From Desulfovibrio desulfuricans DSM 642 (GTDB lineage Bacteria; Desulfobacterota; Desulfovibrionia; Desulfovibrionales; Desulfovibrionaceae): DNA of 64,000 nucleotides. This document shows positions 56,473-64,000 of this stretch, in pieces (positions within the stretch are counted from its first letter, which is position 1; the number at the start of each line of letters is the position of its first letter). The position numbers were made by a program, and so were the translations under genes. The notes under the pieces were generated by a model. The model was not told where the DNA came from and ran no database searches. It saw nothing but the letters and a program-made list of their open reading frames with translations. The DNA is taken from positions 310,001-374,000 of the forward strand of contig NZ_ATUZ01000011.1 of the NCBI RefSeq assembly GCF_000420465.1, read 5' to 3'.

Positions 56473-58128
56473 TTACATGCTTTCCGGGGCGCTCACGCCA
56501 AGCACGTCCAGACCGTTGCGCAGCACCTGACCGATGGAACGCAGGAGGGCAAGGCGGGCCAGGGTGCGGGGCGCGTCATCGGCCAGCAGCACCTGATGCC
56601 TGGCATAGTAGCTGTGCAGCTGCCCGGCCAGTTCCGTGAGGTAGGTACTCACGTGGTGGACGCCAAGCGATTTGGCGGCGGAGGCCAGCATGTCTTCAAA
56701 CGTGGCGGCCTTGCGCAGCAGGGCCATGCCTTCGGGCGTATCCAGCCCGTGCAGCAGGTCCGCATCGGCCTTGGCGGGCAGCACGAAGCCGCGTTCCTCA
56801 GCCCGGCGCAGCACGGCGCAGATGCGCGCGTGGGCGTACTGCACATAGTACACCGGGTTGTCGAGGCTGCGCTGCTTGGCAAGCTCAAGGTCAAAGTCCA
56901 GCGGGCTGTCGCTCTTGCGCGAAAGAAACATGAAGCGCGCCGCGTCAACGCCCACTTCCTTGATGACATCGGCCAGGGTTTCAAAGGTGCCCGCGCGGGT
57001 GGACATGCTGACGGGCTGGCCCTCGCGCAGCAGGTTCACCAGCTGGATAAGCACCACGTCAAAGCTGTCCTGCGTTTTGCCCATGGCCGTGATGGCCGCG
57101 CGCATGCGGGGGATGTAGCCGTGGTGATCCGCGCCCCAGATATCAATGAGCCAGTCGTAGCCGCGCTGAAATTTGTCGTGATGGTAGGCGATGTCGGAGG
57201 CAAAGTAGGTCAGGCTGCCATCCGACTTGCGCAGCACGCGGTTTTTGTCGTCGCCCAGATTTTCGGTGGCAAACCAGTAGGCATTGTCTTTCTCATACGT
57301 ATACCCGGCAGAATCAAGCGCGTCAAAAGCCGCAGCAACGGCCCCGCCTTCCACAAGGGTTTTTTCAGAGAACCAGCGCTGGTGCTCCACGCGGAATTCG
57401 TTGAGGTCGTCCTTGATGCCGTTCAGGATGTCGTTCATGGCCTTGTCGTAGCACACGTCCTGGCCTTCGGCGTCGGGCAGTTCCACGAGGGCGGGGTTGG
57501 CATCCAGCATTTCGCGGGCGATGTCGATGATATAGTCGCCCTTGTAGTAGTCTTCGGGCCAGGTGACGGGCTTTCCGGCCAGTTCCTTGGCGCGCAGCCA
57601 TACAGAAAGGCCCAGCAGGCGCATCTGGCGACCGGCATCGTTGATGTAATACTCGGTGTTCACGTCATAACCAGCCACGCGCAGCAGGCGGGCAAGGCTG
57701 TCGCCCACGGCAGCGCCCCGCCCGTGCCCCACATGCAGGGGGCCAGTGGGGTTGGCGGAAACATATTCCAGCAGCACCTTTTTGCCTGCGCCGCCCGTGC
57801 TTTTGCCGTACTCCTTGCCCGCGGCTTCAATGTCGGCCACGGTGGCGCGCCAGAAATCCTGCGTGAAGGTCACGTTGCAGAATCCGGGGCCAGCGGCTTC
57901 GGCATGGGACACCTCGGGGCAGCGCTCCACGAGCTTTTGGGCGAATTTCTGCGCCAGCTCGCGGGGGTTGGCCTTGGCTTCCTTGGCAAGCAGCATGGCG
58001 GAGTTGACGGAAAGATCGCCGTGCTTGGGGTCGCGGGGCGGTTCAATAACGGTTTTGACGGGCCAGGCAAGGCCTTCTTCTTCAATGATGGCCTTGAGGG
58101 CCGTGCGCAGGGTGTCAATGGCGCGCAT
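56473..58128 (-). CDS. argS: Arginyl-tRNA synthetase
   Basis: A 551-residue class I synthetase that charges tRNA-Arg. The HIGH-type motif is HVGHGRGAAVGD in YVSANPTGPLHVGHGRGAA; the additional N-terminal domain (1-100) and DALR anticodon domain (from about 430) are present, the latter ending in NGLDVLGVSAPESM. The KMSKS loop is replaced by the typical ArgS degenerate form near SRKSDSPLDFD. AGGA lies 11 bases before the ATG. It is the first gene of the leftward group. Confidence 0.96.
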   Translation of the reverse strand: MRAIDTLRTALKAIIEEEGLAWPVKTVIEPPRDPKHGDLSVNSAMLLAKEAKANPRELAQKFAQKLVERCPEVSHAEAAGPGFCNVTFTQDFWRATVADIEAAGKEYGKSTGGAGKKVLLEYVSANPTGPLHVGHGRGAAVGDSLARLLRVAGYDVNTEYYINDAGRQMRLLGLSVWLRAKELAGKPVTWPEDYYKGDYIIDIAREMLDANPALVELPDAEGQDVCYDKAMNDILNGIKDDLNEFRVEHQRWFSEKTLVEGGAVAAAFDALDSAGYTYEKDNAYWFATENLGDDKNRVLRKSDGSLTYFASDIAYHHDKFQRGYDWLIDIWGADHHGYIPRMRAAITAMGKTQDSFDVVLIQLVNLLREGQPVSMSTRAGTFETLADVIKEVGVDAARFMFLSRKSDSPLDFDLELAKQRSLDNPVYYVQYAHARICAVLRRAEERGFVLPAKADADLLHGLDTPEGMALLRKAATFEDMLASAAKSLGVHHVSTYLTELAGQLHSYYARHQVLLADDAPRTLARLALLRSIGQVLRNGLDVLGVSAPESM

Positions 58129-58322
58129 AGTGCTGGTGTCCTTTCTTGTGCAACGGTTGTGGCTTTACGCCTCGGGCGGCCCGTGGCACTGCCGCCGGGA
58201 ACCCCGTTTCAGGTTCATGCGCAGGCCGGTTGCGGCAATTCCGCACGGAGGCGCATGAAGAAAAAGTTTCAGGCAAGGCGGAGGAGCCCTTCCGCATGAA
58301 AGGCCAGCCACCGCAAAAAAAG

Positions 58323-59264
58323 CTATCCTGCAAAAGCCGCCGCTGTTTCGGCGTTGTTAACGAGCTCAATGGCGAGGTCTTCCGCTGTGGCGGTTCCCGC
58401 GAGGCAGGGGGCCACCATCTTGCCGAGCACGGCCTTGGGGCCAAGCTCCAGCCAGCGGCGCGCGCCGTCGGCATACTGGTTGCGCACGGTGTCTATCCAC
58501 TGCACGGAGGATGTCATCTGCACAAGCAGGCTTTCGCGGGCGCTTTCGCCGTCTGTCACGGCCTTGCCGTGGGCATTGCAGTATACGGGGAACCTGGGCT
58601 TGCTCCATACGGCCTTGCGCAGCAGGGGGGCAAGCTCCTTGTTGGCCTCGGCCATCATGGGGCTGTGGAACGCGCCGCTGACCTTGAGTTCAAGGCCACG
58701 GCCCTTGCGTTCCTTGGCCTTCTGGCAGGCCAGGGCAACGGCGGCCTTGGCCCCGCTGATAACAAGCTGGGCGGGGGTATTGTAGTTGGCCACCAGCAAA
58801 AGCTCGCCGCACTGGGCAACGGTTTCGGCCACAATTTCTTCAATGGCGGGCTGATCCAGCTTGAGCAGAGCGGCCATGCCGCCCTTGCCGTCGGGATCGG
58901 CCTCGGCCATGAGGCGGCCACGCAGGGCCGTAAGCTCAAGAGCGCTCTCGGCAGAAAGCACGCCAGAGGCGGCCATGGCGCTGAACTCGCCAAGGCTGTG
59001 CCCGGCTGCGCCGCACACGTTGGCGCGCGCGGCAACTGCGCTCCAGAGGTTCAGATTCACCACGGTGAGGGCGGGCTGAAGGGCGCGGGTGTCGCTCATG
59101 GCGGCATCATCGCCTTCCCAGTAAATTTCGCGCAGGGGCAGACCACTGATGCGCTCGGCCTGCTTCCAGAGGTTCATGGCGTCAGAAGAATCCTCGGCCA
59201 GATCGCGGCCCATGCCCGACTCTTGCGAGCCCTGACCGGGAAAGAGCAAAACAGCTTGTGTCAT
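58323..59264 (-). CDS. fabD: Malonyl-CoA-acyl carrier protein transacylase
   Basis: A 313-residue FabD loading malonate on ACP for fatty-acid synthesis. The GQGSQ motif is at 9-13, the nucleophile elbow is GHSLGEFSAM, and the catalytic His lies in SGAFHSPMMA. Length matches FabD (about 309). ATG 59264 was chosen because it directly precedes VLLFPGQGSQ. No other fatty-acid gene lies next to it. The rsmG gene is divergent. Confidence 0.96.
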   Translation of the reverse strand: MTQAVLLFPGQGSQESGMGRDLAEDSSDAMNLWKQAERISGLPLREIYWEGDDAAMSDTRALQPALTVVNLNLWSAVAARANVCGAAGHSLGEFSAMAASGVLSAESALELTALRGRLMAEADPDGKGGMAALLKLDQPAIEEIVAETVAQCGELLLVANYNTPAQLVISGAKAAVALACQKAKERKGRGLELKVSGAFHSPMMAEANKELAPLLRKAVWSKPRFPVYCNAHGKAVTDGESARESLLVQMTSSVQWIDTVRNQYADGARRWLELGPKAVLGKMVAPCLAGTATAEDLAIELVNNAETAAAFAG

Positions 59265-59472
59265 GCGGGGTTTATCCTCCAGTGGCGCGCACATGCGCGC
59301 ATTGGCGTGGCCTTGCGGCCTTGGGTTCGTTTAGGGTGCGCATTGCGCGCAAGCCCTCTTTTTTACGTTATCGGCGCAGGGCTTGCAAGTCCCGGTCTGC
59401 GGGGATATGACAGTGAACCCGGCAGAAACGCCGGAAAGGCCCGCAACGGGCGAACAAGCGCAGGAAAGGATC

Positions 59473-60165
59473 ATGCAGCGACAATCGGTTGACAGAAAGG
59501 AATTGGCGCGTCTGGCGGCGGCCTCGGGCGCGGAAGTGCCGGAATCGGCCCTGGAGCCGCTGGCGGAATATCTTGAAATGCTCTGCCAGTGGAACAAGGC
59601 CATGAATCTGGTCGGCCCACACACCTGGCAGGATATGCTTACCCGGCTGGCGGTGGACAGTTTTCATCTGGCCGGTTTTCTGGACAAGCTTGATCTGCCC
59701 GAAGCTCCCCTGTGCTGGGATCTTGGCGCGGGCGCAGGCCTGCCGGGCATTCCCCTGCGCATGGCCTGGACTCGCGGCGCATACTATATGATAGAAGTGC
59801 GCGAAAAGCGCGCCCTGTTCATCTCCAGTGTACTTTCCCGCCTTCAGTTGCCCTCCACCCATATTTTCAGAGGGCCGGTGGAACATTTTTTTCAGGGCCA
59901 GTATTATAAGGCGGACTGCATTCTGAGCCGCGCCTTCATGCCCTGGCGGCAACTGCTTGACCTCGCCAGCCCCAGGCTGCACGATAACGGAGTGCTGGTC
60001 GTGCTGGCACTTGAGCCAGCCCCCAGCGAGTTGCCAGCGCCCTGGCGTCTGGTGGAGCAGCTCTCTTATGTTGTAGGCGGGCACGCGCGATGGTTCTGGG
60101 CTCTTGCCCCCAGCGCCGGTGCCGAGCGGCTGACCTATGATGCCACAACGCATCGGGCTGGCTAG
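59473..60165 (+). CDS. rsmG: 16S rRNA m7G527 methyltransferase RsmG
   Basis: A 230-residue SAM methyltransferase (GidB). Motif I is WDLGAGAGLPGIPLRMA, preceded by the family start EMLCQWNKAMNLVGPHTWQD. It methylates G527 of 16S rRNA; loss gives low-level streptomycin resistance. ATG 59473 has AGGAAAGG close upstream; a start 22 codons earlier (59407) has a weaker site. The usual genome partner gidA is not nearby. Confidence 0.92.
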   Translation: MQRQSVDRKELARLAAASGAEVPESALEPLAEYLEMLCQWNKAMNLVGPHTWQDMLTRLAVDSFHLAGFLDKLDLPEAPLCWDLGAGAGLPGIPLRMAWTRGAYYMIEVREKRALFISSVLSRLQLPSTHIFRGPVEHFFQGQYYKADCILSRAFMPWRQLLDLASPRLHDNGVLVVLALEPAPSELPAPWRLVEQLSYVVGGHARWFWALAPSAGAERLTYDATTHRAG

Positions 60166-60236
60166 ACACGTATACCTGAATGTTCTGACAAGGATTTGCC
60201 CGCAAATCCCGCCGAAAGCTCTGTGGCGAACCGCGC

Positions 60237-60247
60237 GGGGGGGGGGG
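60237..60247. repeat. Run of 11 G upstream of the oligosaccharyltransferase gene
   Basis: An unbroken run of eleven G on the + strand lies in the 5' region, 60-105 bp before the likely start codons of the STT3/PglB gene. Such runs slip readily during replication. It could change promoter spacing, or it may be neutral. Confidence 0.8.
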
Positions 60248-60341
60248 ATCTGCGCGTTAATGGCCCAGGAACCGCCGCACAGTTTTTTGCCGCCATCTGC
60301 ATGCCAGCATGAACAGGACCATGATCCTTACGGAGAACGCC

Positions 60342-62798
60342 ATGCACCCCGCAGTCCATGCCTCTGCCAGCGCCGCGCCTGCCGGAAACGATGCAGACGA
60401 AACCCGGCGCACCGGGCAGTCGCAACCCGAATCGGAAATGCTGCCTGCCGCTGAACCAGCCTGTGCGGAGCAGCACGCCGCCTCCCATCCTGCACTTGGG
60501 GGAGCGCTGTTGCCCACTGGCGGCGCAGGGCTGCACAACGGCAAACGTTCGCTGCCTTCTGCGCGTTATTGGGCTCGGGGGCTGTTCTGGGGGCTGGTGA
60601 CGCTTGCCCTTGCCTTTGCCCTGCGCATGCTGGAATGGCCCTGCTGGCAAAATCCGGAATACCGCCTTGGCAACGAGTGGCTGCTGGCCACGCACGATGC
60701 CTACACATGGGTGGCCGGCGCGGAAGATTTCGGCCTTGCCGTGGGGCACCCCATGGCTGTGATGCTCAAGGCCATGTCCGACCTCGTGGGCACTTCCCCC
60801 GCTGCCGTGGCCTTCTGGTTTCCTGCTTTGCTGGCGAGCTTTGTGGCTGTTATCGCATTTGCCTGGGTATGGGCGCTGGGCAGCATTGAAGCTGGCGTTG
60901 CCGCAGGCATACTCACGTCCATTGCGCCGGGCTTTCTGGCCCGCACCCTGCTGGGATTTTACGATACCGACCTCGTAACCCTGTTCTTTCCCCTGCTCAT
61001 GACCCTTGCCCCGGCCAGTTGGGCCATGCGCTACATGCTGCTGCCGGGCATGGTGCTGCGCCGTCTTTCCATGACTTCCGGCGTGATGAGCCTGCGCCGC
61101 CTTTTTTCCCGCAATCAGCCCGCGGGGCACTGGACGCCGCGCCTCAAACAGGCTGAGCACATGGGCAATCCCCTGCGCTGGCAATGGGTTGTGCTGCTTG
61201 GCTGTTCCGGCGTCATTTCGTGGTGGACGCAGGAATGGCATTCTGTTTTTCCGTATCTGATCCGTTACAATGTGGCCTTGCTGGCCTTTATGAGCTTGGT
61301 GATGGCCCCTCGCGGGCGGCGCGCCCTGCTGCTTCTGGGCAGCATGGCCTACGCTCTGCCTACGCTGGCGGGGCCGTGGGGCTTCAGTTTCAGCTTGTTG
61401 CTGCTGGCTGCGGGCACGAGGACAGGCTATCGCCTGCGCCGCCTGCTGTGCCGCCCCTGGCTGCTGGCCCTTCTGCTTGCGGGCGTTGGCTTTTTGATGC
61501 TTCAGGGCGAAATTCTTACGTCCATTGTGAACCATATCAATGCCTATGTGAAACACACAGGCGATGTGAAAAGCACAGGCGGCGGGCTTTCGCTGGAATA
61601 TCCCTCGGTGGCGCAGTCCATCATTGAAGTGCAGGATCTGGGCATCATCGAGATTTTCCCCTACTTTCATCCCTGGATGGAAGCTGCGGTGCTTGGCCTG
61701 CTGGGTTTTGCCCTGGTGGTCATACGCCGTCCGGGCGCGCTCTTTTTGCTGCCGCTGGCAGGGCTGGGCATCCTGAGCGTCAAGATGGGAGGCCGCATGG
61801 TCATGTTTGGCGCGCCCATCATGGCCATTGGCCTGACCTTGCCCTTTTACTGGCTGTTGCAAAGGCTGTTGCGTGTGGATCTGCGCGGCGCAGTGGCGGG
61901 CATTCTGACCAGCGGCGTGTTGCTGGCCCTGCTGGTAGCGCCCTTTGCCGATATGATCCCCGCCATGTCGCAGGGGCCAATCATCAACCGCCGCCATGCA
62001 GAAGCGCTATCGCGCGCCAAGGCCATGACCCCGCCCGACGCCATGCTCTGGCTGTGGTGGGATTGGGGCTATGCCGCCAACCACTTTGCCCAGCGGCAGA
62101 CCATTGCTGATGGGGCGCAGCATGCAGGGCCGTCCCTCTATCTGCCCGCAGCGGTTTTTGCCACCGACAATCCGCGCTTTGCGCGCCAGATCATCCGCTA
62201 TACGGCCCAGTGCGGCAACGAGCCGGGCAAGGTGTTTGAAGGTCTGGATGGTGAAGGTGCACAGGCGCTTATGGACAATCTGCGCTCGCCCGAAACCCCG
62301 CTCATTGAAAACAAGGGGCGGCTCTATGTGGTGGTGAGTTTTGAAATGCTGCGGCTTGGCTTCTGGATAAGCAATTTCGGCAACTGGAATTTTCTTACCC
62401 GTGCGGGCGAAGGCGGGGCGCTTTCCATCGTGCCGCAGGCCCTTGCCTACAAGCTTGATTCGGGCGAGGTACGGCTTGAGGGCAACAGCAGCGCCATTTA
62501 TGCCTCGTCCATCAGCGTGTTTGAAGAAACCGGCGTGACGCGCCGCAACTATATTCAGGACTGGTTTGACGCGCACCCCTCGGCAACGCCCGAAGAACAG
62601 CACGAATTTCTTTCCAAGCGCCGCAACATCAACTTTCTTTTCAACCGCGTAACGGACGAAAAGCTTGCCATGGATGCGGGCCTGTACAATTCGCTGATGG
62701 TGCAGCTTTTGGTGGGCGACCCGCAGGATCCGCGAGTTTCGCCCTATTTCAAGCTGGTGTACGACAACGTGTTCGCCAGGATTTACGAAGTGTTGTAG
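60342..62798 (+). CDS. pglB: STT3/PglB-type oligosaccharyltransferase
   Basis: An 818-residue membrane enzyme that transfers a lipid-linked glycan to Asn in target proteins. About 13 membrane helices are followed by a periplasmic domain. Catalytic elements are the acidic motifs HDAYTW and FYDTDL near the N-terminus and LWWDWGYAANHFA, where WWDWG replaces the usual WWDYG. ATG 60342 has GGAG at good spacing; starts at 60309 and 60321 are possible. Desulfovibrio PglB homologues are known to work, often with single-sugar-tolerant specificity. Confidence 0.92.
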   Translation: MHPAVHASASAAPAGNDADETRRTGQSQPESEMLPAAEPACAEQHAASHPALGGALLPTGGAGLHNGKRSLPSARYWARGLFWGLVTLALAFALRMLEWPCWQNPEYRLGNEWLLATHDAYTWVAGAEDFGLAVGHPMAVMLKAMSDLVGTSPAAVAFWFPALLASFVAVIAFAWVWALGSIEAGVAAGILTSIAPGFLARTLLGFYDTDLVTLFFPLLMTLAPASWAMRYMLLPGMVLRRLSMTSGVMSLRRLFSRNQPAGHWTPRLKQAEHMGNPLRWQWVVLLGCSGVISWWTQEWHSVFPYLIRYNVALLAFMSLVMAPRGRRALLLLGSMAYALPTLAGPWGFSFSLLLLAAGTRTGYRLRRLLCRPWLLALLLAGVGFLMLQGEILTSIVNHINAYVKHTGDVKSTGGGLSLEYPSVAQSIIEVQDLGIIEIFPYFHPWMEAAVLGLLGFALVVIRRPGALFLLPLAGLGILSVKMGGRMVMFGAPIMAIGLTLPFYWLLQRLLRVDLRGAVAGILTSGVLLALLVAPFADMIPAMSQGPIINRRHAEALSRAKAMTPPDAMLWLWWDWGYAANHFAQRQTIADGAQHAGPSLYLPAAVFATDNPRFARQIIRYTAQCGNEPGKVFEGLDGEGAQALMDNLRSPETPLIENKGRLYVVVSFEMLRLGFWISNFGNWNFLTRAGEGGALSIVPQALAYKLDSGEVRLEGNSSAIYASSISVFEETGVTRRNYIQDWFDAHPSATPEEQHEFLSKRRNINFLFNRVTDEKLAMDAGLYNSLMVQLLVGDPQDPRVSPYFKLVYDNVFARIYEVL

Positions 62799-62979
62799 GC
62801 GGTCGCGCTTGCGGGCCGCCGCATGTGCAATCAAGGGCAGTCTAACTGGATGATTTTGCGCCAAGGGCAAGGAAAAAGGTTTTTTTGCGAAAGAAGTGTA
62901 CTCTTACGGTACATGACTGGAGTAAAAATAACCTTTTGACGCAGCCAGTTGGAAAAAAGAAGCAGTTAGAGACAGACCT

Positions 62980-63453
62980 CTAGTGGTGGTACGGAACCTT
63001 GCGCAAGATGCATTCCGCCCGGTAAAGCTGCTCAAGCAGCACCACGCGGGCCAGCTCGTGCGGCAGGGTCATGTGCGAAAGGCTGATGCAGCGGCTGGCG
63101 CGCTGGCGCACGGCTTCATCCAGCCCCCATGCGCCGCCCACGATAAAGCAGGCTCTGCCCCTGGCATCATGATCCATCTGGCGCAGCAGGTCAGCCAGCT
63201 GGGGCGAGGTGAGGTGCTGGCCGCGTTCGTCAAGGACGAGCGCTATGTCCTGCGGGTCGAGGGCCTCAATGATGCGGCGTCCTTCAAGGGCGTTGCGCTG
63301 ATCCGGCGGCAGGGCGGAATCGCCGTCGCGTACTTCGGTTATGTCCAGCTTGCGCCAACGGGTGATGCGTGTGGCATAGTGGGCTGCGGCGTCCTTCCAG
63401 AACGGCGTTTTCAGTTTGCCTACACTTATGTATTTCAAGGGTTTGCCAGTCAT
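62980..63453 (-). CDS. rlmH: 23S rRNA pseudouridine-1915 N3-methyltransferase RlmH
   Basis: A 157-residue SPOUT methyltransferase (YbeA). Typical features are ISVGKLK at the N-terminus, the SAM knot with FIVGGAWGLDEAV, ISLSHMTLPHELARVVLLEQ and the C-terminal YRAECILRKVPYHH (in family members often EPYHH). It methylates N3 of pseudouridine 1915 in helix 69. Its ATG overlaps the possible ATG of the divergent yrdC-type gene (CATG). Confidence 0.96.
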   Translation of the reverse strand: MTGKPLKYISVGKLKTPFWKDAAAHYATRITRWRKLDITEVRDGDSALPPDQRNALEGRRIIEALDPQDIALVLDERGQHLTSPQLADLLRQMDHDARGRACFIVGGAWGLDEAVRQRASRCISLSHMTLPHELARVVLLEQLYRAECILRKVPYHH

Positions 63454-64000
63454 GTCTTCTCATGTTTCGTTAAATATGGCGGATGACGGGCCTGAACGCT
63501 GCTCCAGCCCGGATGCCGGGATGGAGCTTGCAGCTGCGGCGCGTTTTTTGCGTAACGGCGGCGTGCTCGTGTTTCCAACGGAGACGTTCTACGGGCTGGG
63601 CTGCCTTGCCGCCAACGCGGAAGCCGTGGCAAGGGTGTATCAGTTGAAGCAGCGGCCCGTCCACAAACCCTTGCCCCTGCTGGCGGCGCAGCCGGCGCAG
63701 GTGGACGCCGTGGCGGAACTTGCCGCCATGCCCAAGGGGCTTTTGACCTTCTGGCCCGGCCCGCTCACGGTTTTACTGCCTGCCCGTCCCTGTCTACCCC
63801 CGGCGCTGGTCAACGGACAGGGGCTTGCGGCGGTGCGCGTGACGCCGCACCCACTGGCTGCGCAACTGGCGGAGCAGGCTGGTGGCGCGCTTACGGCAAG
63901 CAGCGCCAACCTCAGCGGCGGTGCGCCTGTATGCTCTCCGGACACGCTTGATCCGGCCCTGCTGGAGGCCTTGCGCCGCATGGCTCAGGGCATGACGTGC
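63452..64000 (+). CDS. L-threonylcarbamoyladenylate synthase (YrdC/Sua5), cut by window edge
   Basis: At least 183 residues are open to the end of the window. The YrdC fold is seen in VLVFPTETFYGLGCLAANAE, KQRPVHKPLPLLAA, WPGPLTVLLPA and TASSANLSGG. It makes threonylcarbamoyl-AMP for t6A37 modification of tRNAs reading ANN codons. The first ATG (63452) overlaps the rlmH start on the other strand; ATG 63476 or 63521 (just before ELAAAARFLRNG) are realistic alternatives. Confidence 0.9.
   Translation, partial: MSSHVSLNMADDGPERCSSPDAGMELAAAARFLRNGGVLVFPTETFYGLGCLAANAEAVARVYQLKQRPVHKPLPLLAAQPAQVDAVAELAAMPKGLLTFWPGPLTVLLPARPCLPPALVNGQGLAAVRVTPHPLAAQLAEQAGGALTASSANLSGGAPVCSPDTLDPALLEALRRMAQGMTC

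Noticed and set aside
55969..58299. 776-codon open frame antisense to argS and the SPOR gene
   Set aside because: Crosses two real genes and an intergenic region and shows shadow composition.
60162..61997. 611-codon open frame antisense to the oligosaccharyltransferase gene
   Set aside because: Gln/His/Ala-rich shadow without motifs; the opposite frame has clear STT3 motifs.

Overview
This is a GC-rich proteobacterial chromosome segment, most likely from a Desulfovibrio-type sulfate reducer (Desulfovibrionaceae). The inference rests on the combination of a B12-dependent ribonucleotide reductase, a bacterial STT3/PglB oligosaccharyltransferase, a MucR-type regulator, a corrinoid-protein reactivase (RACE/ASKHA) and flagellar/chemotaxis genes; no rRNA gene is present to prove it.

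Bases 1-27346 are the right part of an integrated temperate phage. Its structural genes follow the P2/HP1 plan. A long leftward late operon carries scaffold/protease, capsid, small terminase, head completion, tail completion, sheath, tube, a lysis cassette (amidase, nested Rz/Rz1 spanins, holin), a frameshifted tail assembly chaperone, tape measure, a DUF2590 protein and baseplate J. Large terminase, portal and an Ogr/Delta-like late activator run rightward from a shared divergent promoter. A HicAB toxin-antitoxin pair with a 26-bp palindromic operator follows, then three small genes under what looks like a C4-type antisense RNA. Next is an AT-rich accessory block (16.2-21.3 kb) of unknown, mostly membrane or DUF2971 genes that appear to form separate transcription units. 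The replication module has a P4-alpha-type primase-helicase, a CII-like regulator and a candidate iteron origin at 20.4-20.7 kb. The lysogeny switch (three operators, leaderless cI), an excisionase-like gene and a tyrosine integrase end at a tRNA-Pro 3' fragment that marks the attachment site.

Bases 27347-31580 are a patchy host region: a methyltransferase with a glycosyltransferase-type N-terminus, an IS3-family transposase remnant, a radical SAM protein and a secreted ricin-fold protein. From 31.5 kb the window is core chromosome: chemoreceptor (with a candidate sigma-28 promoter), K+ channel, MucR regulator, GmhB, FliM, RACE protein, an Rsm22-like protein with Arg/Asp-rich tails, NrdJ, membrane proteins, MurJ, RNase R, Bax-inhibitor protein, cyclophilin, HxlR regulator and flavoprotein, RuvC, MlaE, SPOR protein, ArgS, FabD, RsmG, STT3/PglB, RlmH and a partial YrdC/Sua5.

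The least-explained parts are in the prophage: the antisense RNA with matching targets on both sides, the GTAAC-repeat region bounded by 32-bp inverted repeats, the accessory gene block, and the programmed frameshift in the tail chaperone.
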